Of a DNA stretch of 64,000 bases, positions 22,407 through 34,339 are shown one piece after another. Each line of letters starts with the position of its first letter. The stretch's first letter is position 1. The notes beneath the pieces were generated by a model. That model was given only the letters and a program-made list of their open reading frames with translations. It was not told the origin of the DNA and ran no database searches. Source of the stretch: Omphiscola glabra (lineage: Eukaryota; Mollusca; Gastropoda; Lymnaeidae); the NCBI GenBank assembly GCA_964017045.1, contig OZ024806.1:9878488-9942487 (forward strand), written 5' to 3'. A program made the translations under genes and the position numbers.

Positions 22407-25400
22407 CTAGATGTACTTGAAGCACTTTGTCTTGTCGTGGGCTATCCTCGTCTTGAAGAGCACCGAGTCCACCCTGTACTGCGTGTAGTACAAGGGAGTG
22501 TATCCGTAGACCTGAGTGAAGAAGTTTATGCACTTGTGCCTCTCCTCGAAGTGACTGGAGTTGCTGGAGAGTGTGGTCGGACAGCCAGGGCATCGGAACG
22601 TCCATCTTGAGGTCACCTAAAAATTTAGAGTGATCCCTGTGTTTAGAATCATGATTTGCACTTAAGTGTACAAGTCAATACTGGAACATGAATTGAAAAC
22701 TTCTGCCATTTTGGTAATATAAGTCAACCAGTAACGTTTTCTAGTTTTCTAAAGTAGTCTCAGACTATCTTTATAAAATTTTATTCATTAAAAATCAAAA
22801 CTCATTTTGTATTCCAATTTTTGTATAATTATAAAGAGATTAAAAGTCTATTTGCTAATTAGCCTTCTAGAATATCTTGTGTCGTAAGGACTGATATAAA
22901 CGCAGTTCCAAAAAGCAATCCGTTTTTCTAACAAAAGGCAACAACATTATTTTTAAGATTATATACAAGTGCATATTTAAGACTGCTTCCAATTGACTAA
23001 CTTTTAACATTCAAAATAACTCTTTGAAAAGGTGCAAACTAAAAACAAATGGGACAGACTGAAAAACTCATGATAAAACCCCTTTAACAAAACCCTGAAA
23101 GCCAACCCACACAGAAATTAAGATTAGCCGTTCTAATTTGCATCTACTTTATGATAAGAAGATTAAGTCTTGCAAATGGAATTGTTGTTAAGCTGGCGGT
23201 ATGTCAACCTATGAACATTTGCCGCCCCCCCTCCCAACCACCACCACCACCAGGCTGACCCAATGCGCTAAGGGGCACGCCATCTCACCTTTACAGGGGG
23301 TTTCCTTGTGATGTGTGACACCAAAAAGTTCATGGCTATGTCCTCACAGTTCATGTACTCATCAACTTTGTCACGGATGGCCTGTGGCATGACGTAGCTG
23401 TACAGGTAGGTGTAGTACTGGAAACAGGAAGGGGGAAAAAAGAGTTCACAGTGTTAGAATTTTCCCTCTCTGTTTCTTATCACTACTACGCTACAAACAC
23501 TGATGATTGATCCTCTACTTGTTTTAAAGATCTTGAAACGAGGCACAAGTTTATTTATAGATCTTCAACCAGGAAGAGTAAGAGTGGGGGACAATTTGAA
23601 ATGATGTGGGATAGTAACAACAAAAAAATATCCCTAAAGCATTTTTTTTTTGTATTGCTAATGGAATAAAACAATTCTTAGACTCCAGTTCCAGTTGTGA
23701 TCAAAGATGTGATTTAATTTAAATAGACATGATTCAGTTTAATTTAATTTTGACATGATTCAATTTAATTTAATTTTGACATGATTCAATTTAATTTAAT
23801 TTTGACAAGATTCAATTTAATTTAATTTTGACATGATTCAATTTAATTTAATTTTGACATGATTCAATTTCATTTAATTTTGACAAGATTCAATTTAATT
23901 TAATTTTGACATGATTCAATTTAATTTAATTTTGACATGATTCAATTTAATTTAATTTTGACATGATTCAATTTAATTTAATTTTGACAAGATTCAATTT
24001 AATTTAATTTTGACATGATTCAATTTAATTTAATTTTGACATGATTCAATTTCATTTAATTTTGACAAGATTCGATTTAATTTAATTTTGACATGATTCA
24101 ATTTAATTTAATTTTGACATGATTCAATTTCATTTAATTTTGACAAGATTCAATTTAATTTAATTTTGATATGATCCCATTAAATTTAATATGACTTTCA
24201 CGGATAACCAACCCCATTGATAACATTACTACATGACCGTCATTCACAGGGTCAAGATATTTTGTCCATTTCAAAATTAGAAAGCTTTCACAGTTTTGGA
24301 CAAACAAATCTTGTAGCCCATCCACTCACTTTGTGGAAAAAAGCCGCACCAGTTAACACCATGGACAGCTCACAGGAGTAGTTAGAGTTGTAGTTCCAGG
24401 ACTGGTGCCTGGCGTCCCAGGCATGATAGCGGCCAGGGAAGCCAACCACTCTGGCTCTCTCCTCTCTCCAGACTCTAAAAAAAAGCCGAGTTTTTTACTT
24501 AATGTTTTTTTTTTATTATTTAAATTTTAAAAAATGTTTTTTTTTTATTATTTAAAAAAAAATATAAAAAAGAGTACAGACATTAAGCAAATGAGTATCA
24601 TTACAATAGCAGACCTGTTTACTTTTATGATTTTGGCGTACAATGTAGGATTTTGAGGTGCATACATTATATATACTGTATGTTTATTTTTTACTATTAA
24701 GATAATGCATTGAATGATTTTGTGATGATATTGTACGATTTTAAGAGTTTGAAGGTAAACAGGTCTGCAATAGGAGAATATGGATGCTGGTTACATATAG
24801 AAAAAGGTGTATAATGGCTGTACATGTTAAGAATTAATATTAATAAGATGACTAGACATGAATTTAATCCTAGATTGATTAAGAAGCTGAAGACTCTGCC
24901 GTCTGTCCAGCTCAAATAAATATTAAATTGGATTGAATGACCTAGTATTACATTTTATCACCCACCATTTTAAATTCCATAAGTTCATTTGATTGTTAAT
25001 TTACAGAAAAAAAGTTAACTCCTCCTGGTGGTAGCTATAAATTTTGTCCATAATTTGGTTGGACAATTTTCTATAGTGTGCATTGGTTCATAATATTTGG
25101 GGTAGCCATTTGAACAATCTGGATGGAACAATACTTTCTGACTGGTCTGACAAAAATAGCTTTGTACGTAAGACACAGTTTGCCTTACTAAATAGTCAAG
25201 TGGGTGCAATGGCCAGTACAAGTGTGATGAATCCACTCGCATGTTATTATACACATTCTGGCAGCCTGTGGACGGGTGTATTTACAGACTGCTCCAGATC
25301 TACTGATTGAGACTGAAAACCCATGTTAAGATTCATTTAGATCAGAGCACAAACTAAACCAAAAGTCAACACAGCAGAAAAGCAAACAATGCTACACATT

Positions 25401-28400
25401 GCCTCTGAGACATTGAGCACCATCATGCAAGCAAGCTCAACCTCTTTCTTAACTAGAATCTCCCAAAAAAAGTATTGCTCTAGATCACATAGCTGAATAA
25501 GATTTCAGGAACTAAAGTTCTTGCCACGGCAGGTCTCCCCAACATCTTTCCCGACATCCTCCAAAAATCATCCCAAACATCGTCCCCAACATCGTCCCGG
25601 ACATCTTCACCAACATCTTCCCCAACATCTTCACCATCACAAGGCAGTCCTCACTATTTCAAGTGGGGCTCATTGGCATGCCAGCTGACAAAGATCCTTT
25701 ACAAGCTAGAAGGTGGCAGGTGTCCCACGGAGATCAGGAGGTTATCCTTGAAAGCATTCTAGATCAACCCCAGACATGTGCAAAAAGACTGCAAAGCATA
25801 ATGCCTCATCTGGATCCACTGTAAAGAAAGGCTCCAGGCTACGTGAGTTCAACGGGACAGCTTAAGAGGCATTGCAGAAAACCCTGCACCACTGTGGCCC
25901 ATGTAGATGTCCTGCACATCTCTCGCTTTTTAGTGTAATGAGCTTGCCATCTAAGAATCTGCCCTCATCAACCATCTGCATACTCGGATAAAACCAGCTC
26001 CAGCACCACTAGGCGCCCTCACTGATATAAAGGGGATATAGAACCAGCCCACAAAAGCGCTAGGTGCCCTCACTGATATAAAGGGGATACAGAACCAGCC
26101 CCCCACAAAACCGCTAGGTGCCCTCACTGATATAAAGGGGATACAGAACCAGCCCCTCCAAAACCGCTAGGTGCCCTCACTGATATAAAGGGGATACAGA
26201 ACCAGCCCCCCCAAAACCGCTAGGTGCCCTCACTGATATAAAGGGGATACAAAACCAGCCCCTCCAAAACCGCTAGGTGCCCTCACTGATATAAAAGGGA
26301 TACAGAACCAGCCCCCCCAAAACCGCTAGGTGCCCTCACTGATTTAAAGGGGATACAGAACCAGCCCCCCCAAAACCGCTAGGTGCCCTCACTGATTTAA
26401 AGGGGATACAGAACCAGCCCCCCCCCCCAAAACCGCTAGGTGCCCTCACTGATTTAAAGACGACATCTTTTTTGGCCCCTCTGAGAGTTAATTCACATAT
26501 TATTAAAGTGCTTTTTATTTTCAATCTGCTAAAAAAATAATTGATATGATTTTACCTGAACCCAAAGACAATCTCATCATGTCGAAGGTGCGCATCATCA
26601 TCTATGCTGAGGATGGCTTCTGTCTCTATCACATCATAAGGCAGAAACCTGTTATTCAGACTGTTTTTACTTGTCTTTAGGACCTGTACACAAATATACA
26701 ATACAAAATATAGACATTTCTAGGCAGTCATTCAGGAATTACAGTAAGGAAGGAATAGGTATAAAATTGTAAATAAATCTTTGATGTCTTATGTTTAAAG
26801 ATCATTTAGATTTACAGACCCAAAAAATAATTTCATTTTTTGCAAATCAATGTGATTTTAACTTGTTTTTTTCCCTTCTAATCTCTCTGTTTATGAATAT
26901 ATAATAATTTTTTTCAAATTTAATTTTTTATTTTTTTTTAAAAAAGGTAGCCCAATTGGTGCTAAATCTGAACAAATCTATGTCCTACCAGGATAGGGAC
27001 TCCTATTTCTGGCCACCTGAGATCGATTGAAGGAGGACTCTCTCCATTCCACACCACCACTACTTTATTGAGAAAAGGCAGACCTTTGAATCTGTGCAGT
27101 GCTTGGATGAGGACAACTTCCCTGTCGTAAGTCAGCATCACAACTGACAATGGAGTTTCAAAGAATTTTAGACGCACAGAGCTAAAACTAATGGTGGGCA
27201 TTTCATGCGCTCTTTACTCAGTAAATAGTTGAACAAGATATATTTATGCTTGAAAAACAGGACATGACAATAAAACTGATAACAAGATATCTTTAGGCTT
27301 GAAAAACTGGACAGGAAAATAAAACTGATGTTTTGGCTATATGCCTTTTCAGCAGACAATACAATAATAAAAAAAGAGATCCATTTAAACAGACCGATTT
27401 CTGCGTACAATGTACGATTTTGAGGTGTATCCATTATATATATTGTATGTTAATTTTTTACTATAACACTAATGTATTGAATGATTTTGTGATGCTATTG
27501 TACGATTTTAAGAGTTTGAGGGTTAACATGTCTGCATTTAAATCAAAAGTAAAACCTAATGTTTTAGAAGACCTCAATGTCAATGTAGTTCAATGCTCAG
27601 AATAGTTCTCCTTTACACATATTACACATTCAACAGGGCACACTTTAGGTACATATTCTTTTTCTACTCCCAACTCACCATACTTACAGTAGAGGTCATC
27701 CTTTTTTTATTTTTCTACCATCAACACAAATTCCTAAAGCGCATCCAACCATCCCCCCCCCCCCAACATCCCCCCCCCCCGGGCCAGTCTCCTCCACTAC
27801 CCGCTCAAAATTGATCTTCAAAATTTAACACTGTAACCTTTAACAGAATGTTTAATGGCAGTGTTTCCCAAATCTGAGGTGCCCGCAGTGAGTCTTTTAG
27901 TTTTGATTTAAATATGTTTTCATTTCCTTTTCCCACAAACATTTTACACGGTCGGTATGTAATAAGTCACAAATTCATTTCCTAAGTCCTACAGTTCTCT
28001 GCAATAAAAAAAATAATTGAAGTTCTTGTTTTGCCACTATTACAGTGCATTGTTAATTTTTTAGGGGGGTGAAAGGCTTTGTCAAACTATTCATAGAGGG
28101 TGAGAGGTTCAGTCAAACAATTCATAGAGGGTGAGAAGTTCAGTCAGACAATTCATCGAGGGTAAGAGGTTCAGTCAAACCATTCATATTGGGTGAGAAT
28201 TTCAGTCAAACAATTGATAGAGGGTGAGAGATTCAGTCAGACAATTCATAGAGTGTGAGAGGTTCAGTCAAACAATTCATAGAAGGTGAGAATTTCAGTC
28301 AAACAATTCATAGAGGGTGAGAGGTTCAGTCAGACAATTCATAGAGGGTGAGAATTTCAGTCAAACAATTCATAGAAGGTGAGACGTTAAATCAGACAAA

Positions 28401-31400
28401 TCATAGACGGTGAGAGGTTCAGTCAGACAATTCATAGAGGGTGAGAGGTTCAGTCAAACAATTCATAAAGAGTGAGAGGTTCAGTCAAACAATTAATTGA
28501 GGGTGAGAAGTTCAGTCAACAAATCATAGAGGGTGAGAAGTTCAATCAGACAAATCATAGAGGGTGAGCGGTTCAGTCCGACAATTCATAAAGAGTGAAA
28601 GGTTCAGTCAAATAATTCATAGAGAGTGAGAGGTTCAGTCAAATAATTCATAGAGGTGAGAGTTTCAGTCTGGAACTTTTTAACACCTATTTAATAAAAA
28701 GAATTTATAACAGTACAGCAGACTTACTTGTGAACTGTTCTCTAGGGGAGTTTCCACCAAGAGACTCACTGAACTCTTTGCCGTCACCCCCTGCACCTTT
28801 AGCAACAGGCCTAAAGCCATAATTTGAGCCTGAGATTATTGGGGAAAAACACAAAACTATTACTTCAATACCCATTGATTTTTACTTTCAGCGGCCAGAT
28901 CAATTTTTATGATAATTTTTTTTTTCCTTAGCTAGCATGAAGAGAAAAATAATATAGCCTAAATTTGTTAAGATCTTGATAAATTGCTTCTTAATATTAT
29001 TGTTGAGGTTCCACAGACGCTTATCCGTAATTTAGTTATGCAATACCATACATAAGATGTATGTACAACTATTTTTTTTAATGTATCAATTTCTTAGAGT
29101 TTAAAAAAAATATTAATTGACTATGGTGAATTATTGCATACATCAAAATATAGTTGACTCATGAAAGGACAATGTACTTAATATTAAATTTTATATGTGC
29201 AAATATAATAACACTTACAGCACCAAAGCTAAGAACAAAAAGACTTGTCTTAACTCTTTCGCTGCGGAATATTTTTATCGAAAAAATGTACATTTTTTTT
29301 CGAAGAGCAAAAAAGAGTGAGAGGTTCGGTTTATTAAAAAATATTAAAAATATTATTGTTTGGTTTATAAGACTAAACTTGGTATCAAATGAAAGATAAT
29401 TGAATGGAGTATATGTTTGTAAAGTTATATCTTCAGTTTAAATAAAAATAAGTTACAGAAAAGAACAATACAATGTGAAAATATTATGTGCTAAACCATT
29501 TTTTCCCCAATTCCTATGATGTACGCAAGCCTCATCTTTACTTCTATAAGTCAAATCTTCTAAAACTACTACTATCGTAATTATGCGGTGGATCTAAATA
29601 TAAATCATCTGGACTATCAAAAGAAACAGTATAAAACAATTCCAAAGCTTTTTGAGCTGTTAATCATCTAGGAAACATACTCACCTTTTAGGGCTAAGTG
29701 TAGCCATAGCAACAGTAGAAAAAATCGCAAAGAAAATCATTAAAATAATGCTTCAAATGACAACAAATAAACCTTGGTTTCGCTTGTAAACAATGAAGTA
29801 CCACTCTTCTATGTAAAAGTCCTATTTAAAAATAGCTCTTAAAAAGTTTAACCGAGAAATAGCAAAGAAACAAGCATGATATTGAAACAACGCAGAGCGC
29901 GTTGGTCCGTGCTTTTGAGATCGGCAGATGAACGCAGGGGGCGTTGCTTAGCAGCGAAAGAGTTAAGAAGCAAATTATATAAATTATACTATGAGTAAAA
30001 TATATTTGAGCAGAAAATTTTCTAAAAATGTGTAATTATTTTTAAAAATTTTAACGGAGGCGCAAGATTAAAATACCTACCCAGAAACTTTGACTCAGAT
30101 GGAAGCCAAGGTTCAAATGGTGTCTGTGGATACAGAAGAAAGGGATCTCCCCTGGTATTGAATGCATCAAGGTGCATGAAATGAGAGAAGTTGTAGCGAT
30201 AGGTCTCAGATGGGAAGGGGCTCTCAACTGGGCCCAGAAGCTCATCACTTTCTGGCTCCAGATCGGGGCCTTCATATTTCAAGGGAGTGAAAGATGCTGG
30301 GAAAATGCTTGCCGACGGTTCTTCCTTCACAGGGCGGGCCGGTATCGAGAGCCGAGTTCTCACCGCTGCCAGCAGTGTGTCCAGGACAGACTCAGTGGAG
30401 CAGAAGTAATTCAAGAAGAAAACACGACCTTGGAGCCGCAAGGCTGATATATACTCATCCGGGAATGACTGCAGGTAAAATGGGATTTCCGTCACCCGGG
30501 GCGTGGGGAGGATGATGGCTGCCGTGTCCCAGCGCAAAACTTCAGAGAAAGGTAACCGCCCGTGAGATCCCAGAATGACTGGCACTGAGCCATGTTTAAG
30601 GGCTTCAAATACACGAGCCTGGAATGCTAGGGTGGAGTAGAGGGAGGCATTTAACGGGGAGATAATTAATGTGAACGTGGACTGAATTAACTTCTCTTTG
30701 CGTGATGACTCTGACCCACAAAGGGCCCAGTCCCCTGCTGTGGCAGAGCTTACTCCATGCTCACCGCAAGAGACATCTACATAAAAATTGCTTTGATGTC
30801 CACCTTGGAAGCTTTTTATTGACATAACTATGGCCTGCTCTATGTGAGAATACACTGAATGGGATTCTGAAATGTCTATGACTGATAAAGGTCTGCGCTG
30901 GAAAGGCATGTTGTTAACAAAGCCCTTGATCCGTTTTGAATCTTTTGAATCTAAGAGATTCATTGAACCATTGTTCACTTCGTTTGGTAGTTTACTCTGT
31001 GGGATGAACTGTCCCCAGTAGGACAGCAGAAACTTTCTCCTTACCGGAGACAACAGGGGCAGCTGCTGCCATGAATTGTGACTGGTGCCAGGTCCCAGAT
31101 TCGGGGGAATTAAAATGTCAAAGCTCTCTCGAAATTTGGTATTTAAAAATGTTGACTGAGCTATCAAGGCCCGGCCAGTATTTACACCATAGAAGGCATC
31201 TGTTGAGCCAGCGGTTTCAGCAAGGCTCAGCAGGATGTGATTACGGCCATCGCCATTCCAGTGAGGTAGTTGTTGGAGGAAATGTTCAACCACCTTAGGC
31301 TCGTGATGCTTTCTCTCTGCTAAATCTCCAATAACAACTACAAATATGCAAGCATTTGCTGCATTTTCAGTTACATATACATTTTTACTGACAAATTTCT

Positions 31401-32052
31401 CAAGGGCTGATACAATATTTGCAGATAAGGAAAGCCCAAATCTTTGAAATTCCTTTGGGTTGTAGAAAAAGACTGGAAATCCTGAAACTAGGGAACAGCG
31501 GGAAAAATCAAAACAAGTCTCCATCTGACAGAGATGTGATGATGACGGCATGGGAAATTTGTCATTCACATCTACCTCCATTAGGATACGATGTGGAGCT
31601 CTAATGTTTGGAATAAAAGACTTGGATTCCTCCTGTTCAAATTTGATTTGATCAAGGGAAAGCTTGATCTGACTAACCTCTTTGCTCAAGCTTTGGTGCT
31701 GGGACTTGAGATTGTCAATATTCGTTGAGTAGGTCGAGATGTCAGATTGTAGCCGGAGGCGCCTGTTTTCCAAATCTCTAAGCTCATTGTTGACAGATGC
31801 TTTGATGTGCCTCAGCTCTTCAATCTCATGCTGGTATGCTGTCAGGGGACGCGAGTTGGGGTCAGGATCATCAGGGTAACTGTCAATCCGCCTCGTTTTA
31901 TGAGATGGTGGCTGCGTGTCAAAAGCTGCAATGTTTGAGATGTAATGGTGAGCCATCAAGGCTAACACAACCATTAGCAGCAGCAAGGCAAAAACCAGTT
32001 TAAATGCTGGTAGGCTTTGGATCCGCATTCTCGATTCTTTTTTTAAATGCAT
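22407..32052 (-). CDS. EXTL3: Exostosin-like 3 glycosyltransferase, complete, 7 coding exons
   Basis: EXTL3 is a type II membrane enzyme of the ER/Golgi that adds the first alpha-GlcNAc that commits the linker tetrasaccharide to heparan sulfate. Exons (- strand): 32052-30081, 28829-28728, 27143-26989, 26683-26556, 24474-24330, 23417-23289, 22616-22407. All have GT/AG sites and compatible phases, giving 946 residues (human 919). Seen in order: short cytosolic tail; transmembrane segment about 16-34; coiled coil about 75-145; exostosin (GT47) region about 180-560 with [15 protein letters not shown] and [12 protein letters not shown]64 domain about 690-945 with [13 protein letters not shown] [16 protein letters not shown], the metal-binding DDD at 771-773 and [11 protein letters not shown]-terminal [10 protein letters not shown] and TKCF. 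Met9 is an alternative start. The large first exon holds the whole GT47 half. Introns carry minisatellites and MITEs but exons are clean. It converges on the K2P gene and diverges from RNGTT. Confidence 0.95.
23729..24176. repeat. 26-bp minisatellite, about 17 units (EXTL3 intron)
   Basis: Repeats of GATTCAATTTAATTTAATTT followed by TGACAT. Two variants alternate (GACATG/GACAAG and TTTAAT/TTCATT) in a partly regular order, suggesting expansion by blocks of three or more units. Confidence 0.92.
24610..24767. mobile_element. MITE in an EXTL3 intron (CAGACCTGTTTAC ends)
   Basis: The ends CAGACCTGTTTAC and GTAAACAGGTCTG are perfect inverted repeats, flanked by the direct repeat CAATAG (24604-24609 and 24768-24773). 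It is 158 bp with no coding capacity. A second copy lies at 27388-27536 in another intron of the same gene. Confidence 0.75.
25545..25640. repeat. Short degenerate tandem repeat
   Basis: Loose repeats of a CCCCAACATCTTC/CATCGTCCC type motif of about 12-15 bp, in EXTL3 intron 4. Confidence 0.6.
25998..26455. repeat. 51-53-bp minisatellite, about 9 units (EXTL3 intron)
   Basis: Units contain CTAGGTGCCCTCACTGATAT followed by AAAGGGGATACAGAACCAGC and a C run of variable length before AAAACCG. The C run causes the length changes. Confidence 0.92.
27388..27536. mobile_element. Second copy of the CAGACCTGTTTAC MITE
   Basis: Shares GTACAATGTACGATTTTGAG and ATTGAATGATTTTGTGATG with 24610-24767 in the same order and orientation. 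Its terminal repeats are more decayed (AACAGACCG at the left, ACATGTCTGC at the right). Confidence 0.65.
28064..28672. repeat. 31-bp minisatellite, about 20 units (EXTL3 intron)
   Basis: Repeats of CATAGAGGGTGAGAGGTTCA followed by GTCAAACAATT. Units are more diverged than those of most arrays here, suggesting an older array. It ends less than 60 bp from the acceptor side of the small exon at 28728-28829. Confidence 0.92.
29254..29962. mobile_element. piggyBac-like non-autonomous element
   Basis: Terminal inverted repeats CTCTTTCGCTGC and GCAGCGAAAGAG are perfect and are flanked on both sides by TTAA (29250-29253 and 29963-29966), the piggyBac target. It is 709 bp with no transposase. Part of the left interior (GTATCAAATGAAAGATAATT and nearby) resembles the foldback family at 42049 and 62071. 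It lies in EXTL3 intron 1. Confidence 0.8.
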
Positions 32053-32571
32053 TTGAATCTATTCATTCTTCAGTATTTTTTTAGTTATTATTTAATTTTT
32101 TGTATTTAAATTGCATCAATTTTTCTCATTCTTTTCTAAACGGCTGATTGTTTCATTTACAAATCAACCTCCCGGACGGGACAGCATCTCCTGAAACAGG
32201 ACAAGTGATGGAGCCATCTTGTGTATTTTTTCAGAGGAATAATAAGTCTGAAAATAAATAACAGGAAATTGCAAGTAATTTATTTCAATCAAGACTCATC
32301 AATTAACTCTTAAGCAAGAGGTTTTATTATTAATTTTAATAATTTCACTAAATTACGTTAGTTATGTGGCAATAGGTTAATATTATCTTATTTCAGTAGG
32401 CAATGCAATCATTCTTTTTAAACAATTTTCTTATTTATTGGTTGATTCATTGAATGTCATACATATCATTATTGCTTTTCCATTTTTTTTTTAAATGGAT
32501 GTTACTGTTTGGATGCATCAGATATCAATGCAATATTTTTTGAAGAATTGATTTACTTTTATTATTATTAG
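32053..32571. other. Upstream flank of the EXTL3 start codon
   Basis: Contains whatever 5' UTR is contiguous with the first coding exon. No TATA-type promoter or 5' exon boundary could be fixed. AT-rich. Confidence 0.35.
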
Positions 32572-33315
32572 TAGTTTTATATAGCATGGTACCCCATCCT
32601 AGGGCTGGGCTCACCATGCTGTACATACAATTTAACAAACATAGTCATGAACTTAAAAATTAACATACATTAATTAAATAAAACAAAACAAATGTATATT
32701 CACTCCAACAATTCCATAACTATTTACATGGACGGCACCCAGCAGCATCATTTATCGGTCAGAGGGGGGAATCAGTCAGGCTAGTTGAGTTTAAAGAGAT
32801 CTGTTTTGAGTGCAGTTTTGAAGGCTGTGATGGTTGTTATATTGCGGATGTGTAGTGGAAGAGAATTCCATTGTTTGGGGGCACAGAAAAAGAAAGATCG
32901 TTCACCGTGTGCATTTGTGTGAGTCTTGGGGACAAAAAGAATATGCGCATCTGCGGAGGATCAAAGCTGTCGAAGGGGTGAATAGACAGAGAGAAGTTGG
33001 GTTAGATAGGAAGGGCAGCAATTCAAGAAAAAGATATGGCAGAGAACAGAGAGTTTATAGTCAATCCGTGCTTGTACAGGGAGCCAATGAAGTGAATGAA
33101 GTAGTGGTGTGACGTGATCACGTTTTTTTTTTACTTTAGAACTAGCCTAGCAGCTGAGTTTTGAACCTTTTGTAATTTTTCTAAGAAGTGTTTTGGTGAA
33201 CCTGACAGAAGAGAGTTTTAATAGTCAATACCAGAGAGAACAAGAGCACAGACTACGGTTTTTGTTGCACTAACTGTGGCAGATGGAGCTGATCTTTTGT
33301 CATGAGCTTAAAAAA
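32572..33315 (-). mobile_element. 5'-truncated CR1/L2-like non-LTR retrotransposon (end of ORF2 plus 3' UTR)
   Basis: On the - strand, reading in broken frames: KTVVCALVLSGIDY, then KLQKVQNSAARLVLK, then HSLHWLPVQARIDYKLSVL, then ERSFFFCAPKQWNSLPLHIR and ITTITAFKTALKTDLFK before a stop. This order is diagnostic of the C-terminal end of the reverse-transcriptase ORF in the CR1/L2 group. Stops and frame shifts show it is dead. The 3' UTR ends in a stem-loop with AGCATGGT and ACCATGCT arms (32583-32620) followed by an (AAT)n-like tail (about 32561-32572), as expected for this group. Confidence 0.85.
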
Positions 33316-33598
33316 AAAAGTTGATGTAATAGTGCAAGACCACTAATTAATGTTCCTTCTAATTATTCTAAGGCAGTGGAAAGCATAAAATAATTTTTTA
33401 TAAGAGCACTTTTGTGTTCCGAGAAATGAAAAAAAAAATATGCGAAATAGCTATAACTATCGGTATCAAAAGTATTAGGGCTACCATGTGAAGTGAGATG
33501 GAACGAAAAAAGTTGACTTAGTGGGTGGGGAGTGATCTTAGTAAATGTTCTAGTGCAGGGACTCATGCTTTTTGCAGCACTGCATCCCCTCTTAATTG

Positions 33599-33775
33599 GT
33601 GCTGGGTGGCCGAGCACTCTAAACTGACACAAACCAAATAGCTGGTGGTCTGGAGTTCAATCCCCACCAAAGCCAACATCCCAAGCACCCCGAGTGGATG
33701 GGACTCGGTAGCCCATTGACGGCAACTCATCTAAGAGAAGGCAAACTCTTAATTCAAACCAGGAAACAGAATGAT
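33599..33775 (+). repeat. tRNA-derived SINE, copy 1
   Basis: The head GTGCTGGGTGGCCGAGCAC resembles an A box of tRNA-Leu/Ser type, and CTGGAGTTCAATCCCCACC about 50 bp later resembles a B box (GTTCRANYCC). The downstream body (CTAAGAGAAGGCAAACTCTT) is shared with the copy at 45475-45642. It is not a functional tRNA: the stem pairings are broken. Confidence 0.75.
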
Positions 33776-34330
33776 CAATGAATTGATTGTGGGCCCTTAA
33801 ATATAAGAATAAGAATTTCAAAACTATTCCCGCAACCCTTCCACCCTCCCATCCCCTGTGAAAATTATATCGTAATAAAAAAATTTAATAAAAGTAATTA
33901 AATAATTTAGGCATTGTTATTTTATTTGTTTAATAAACTTTCAAGAAAAAAAAAATTACCAATACAAGTACCAGTAATCGCAAACAAAATTCATCTGAAA
34001 TTTTTTTTTTTACTGCTGCTAATAAAAATTATTAAAAAATCATTTTGTTTTTAAGGGCAGGAACAACTAGCAATGGCAGCAAATACAATTTATTTCTGGG
34101 TTTTCCTCATCACAGGGGGTTCTTTAACCCCTGTTAAGACTTTAGAAACGCTGATCTAGGAAAATGTTTCTGACACATACCATAGGTGCAGCAATTCGAT
34201 ATTCATGGACCATTGCCACGGTATGGGATTTTTTTTTTAAGGCAAGGACTAGTAAAGGACAGTAGTGGACAGAGGGATTTTTATGGGGGATGTGAGCTTG
34301 AGTAAGATGAGTTGTGAATGAATGCTGAGA
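33776..34330. other. No gene seen
   Basis: AT-rich DNA with homopolymer runs between the SINE and the 2.6-kb inverted-repeat element. Confidence 0.4.
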
Positions 34331-34339
34331 TTTGGAAAT

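Noticed and set aside
33599..33680. A tRNA gene of Leu/Ser type
   Set aside because: A and B boxes are present but the acceptor and anticodon stems do not pair. A second diverged copy with the same downstream body marks it as a SINE.
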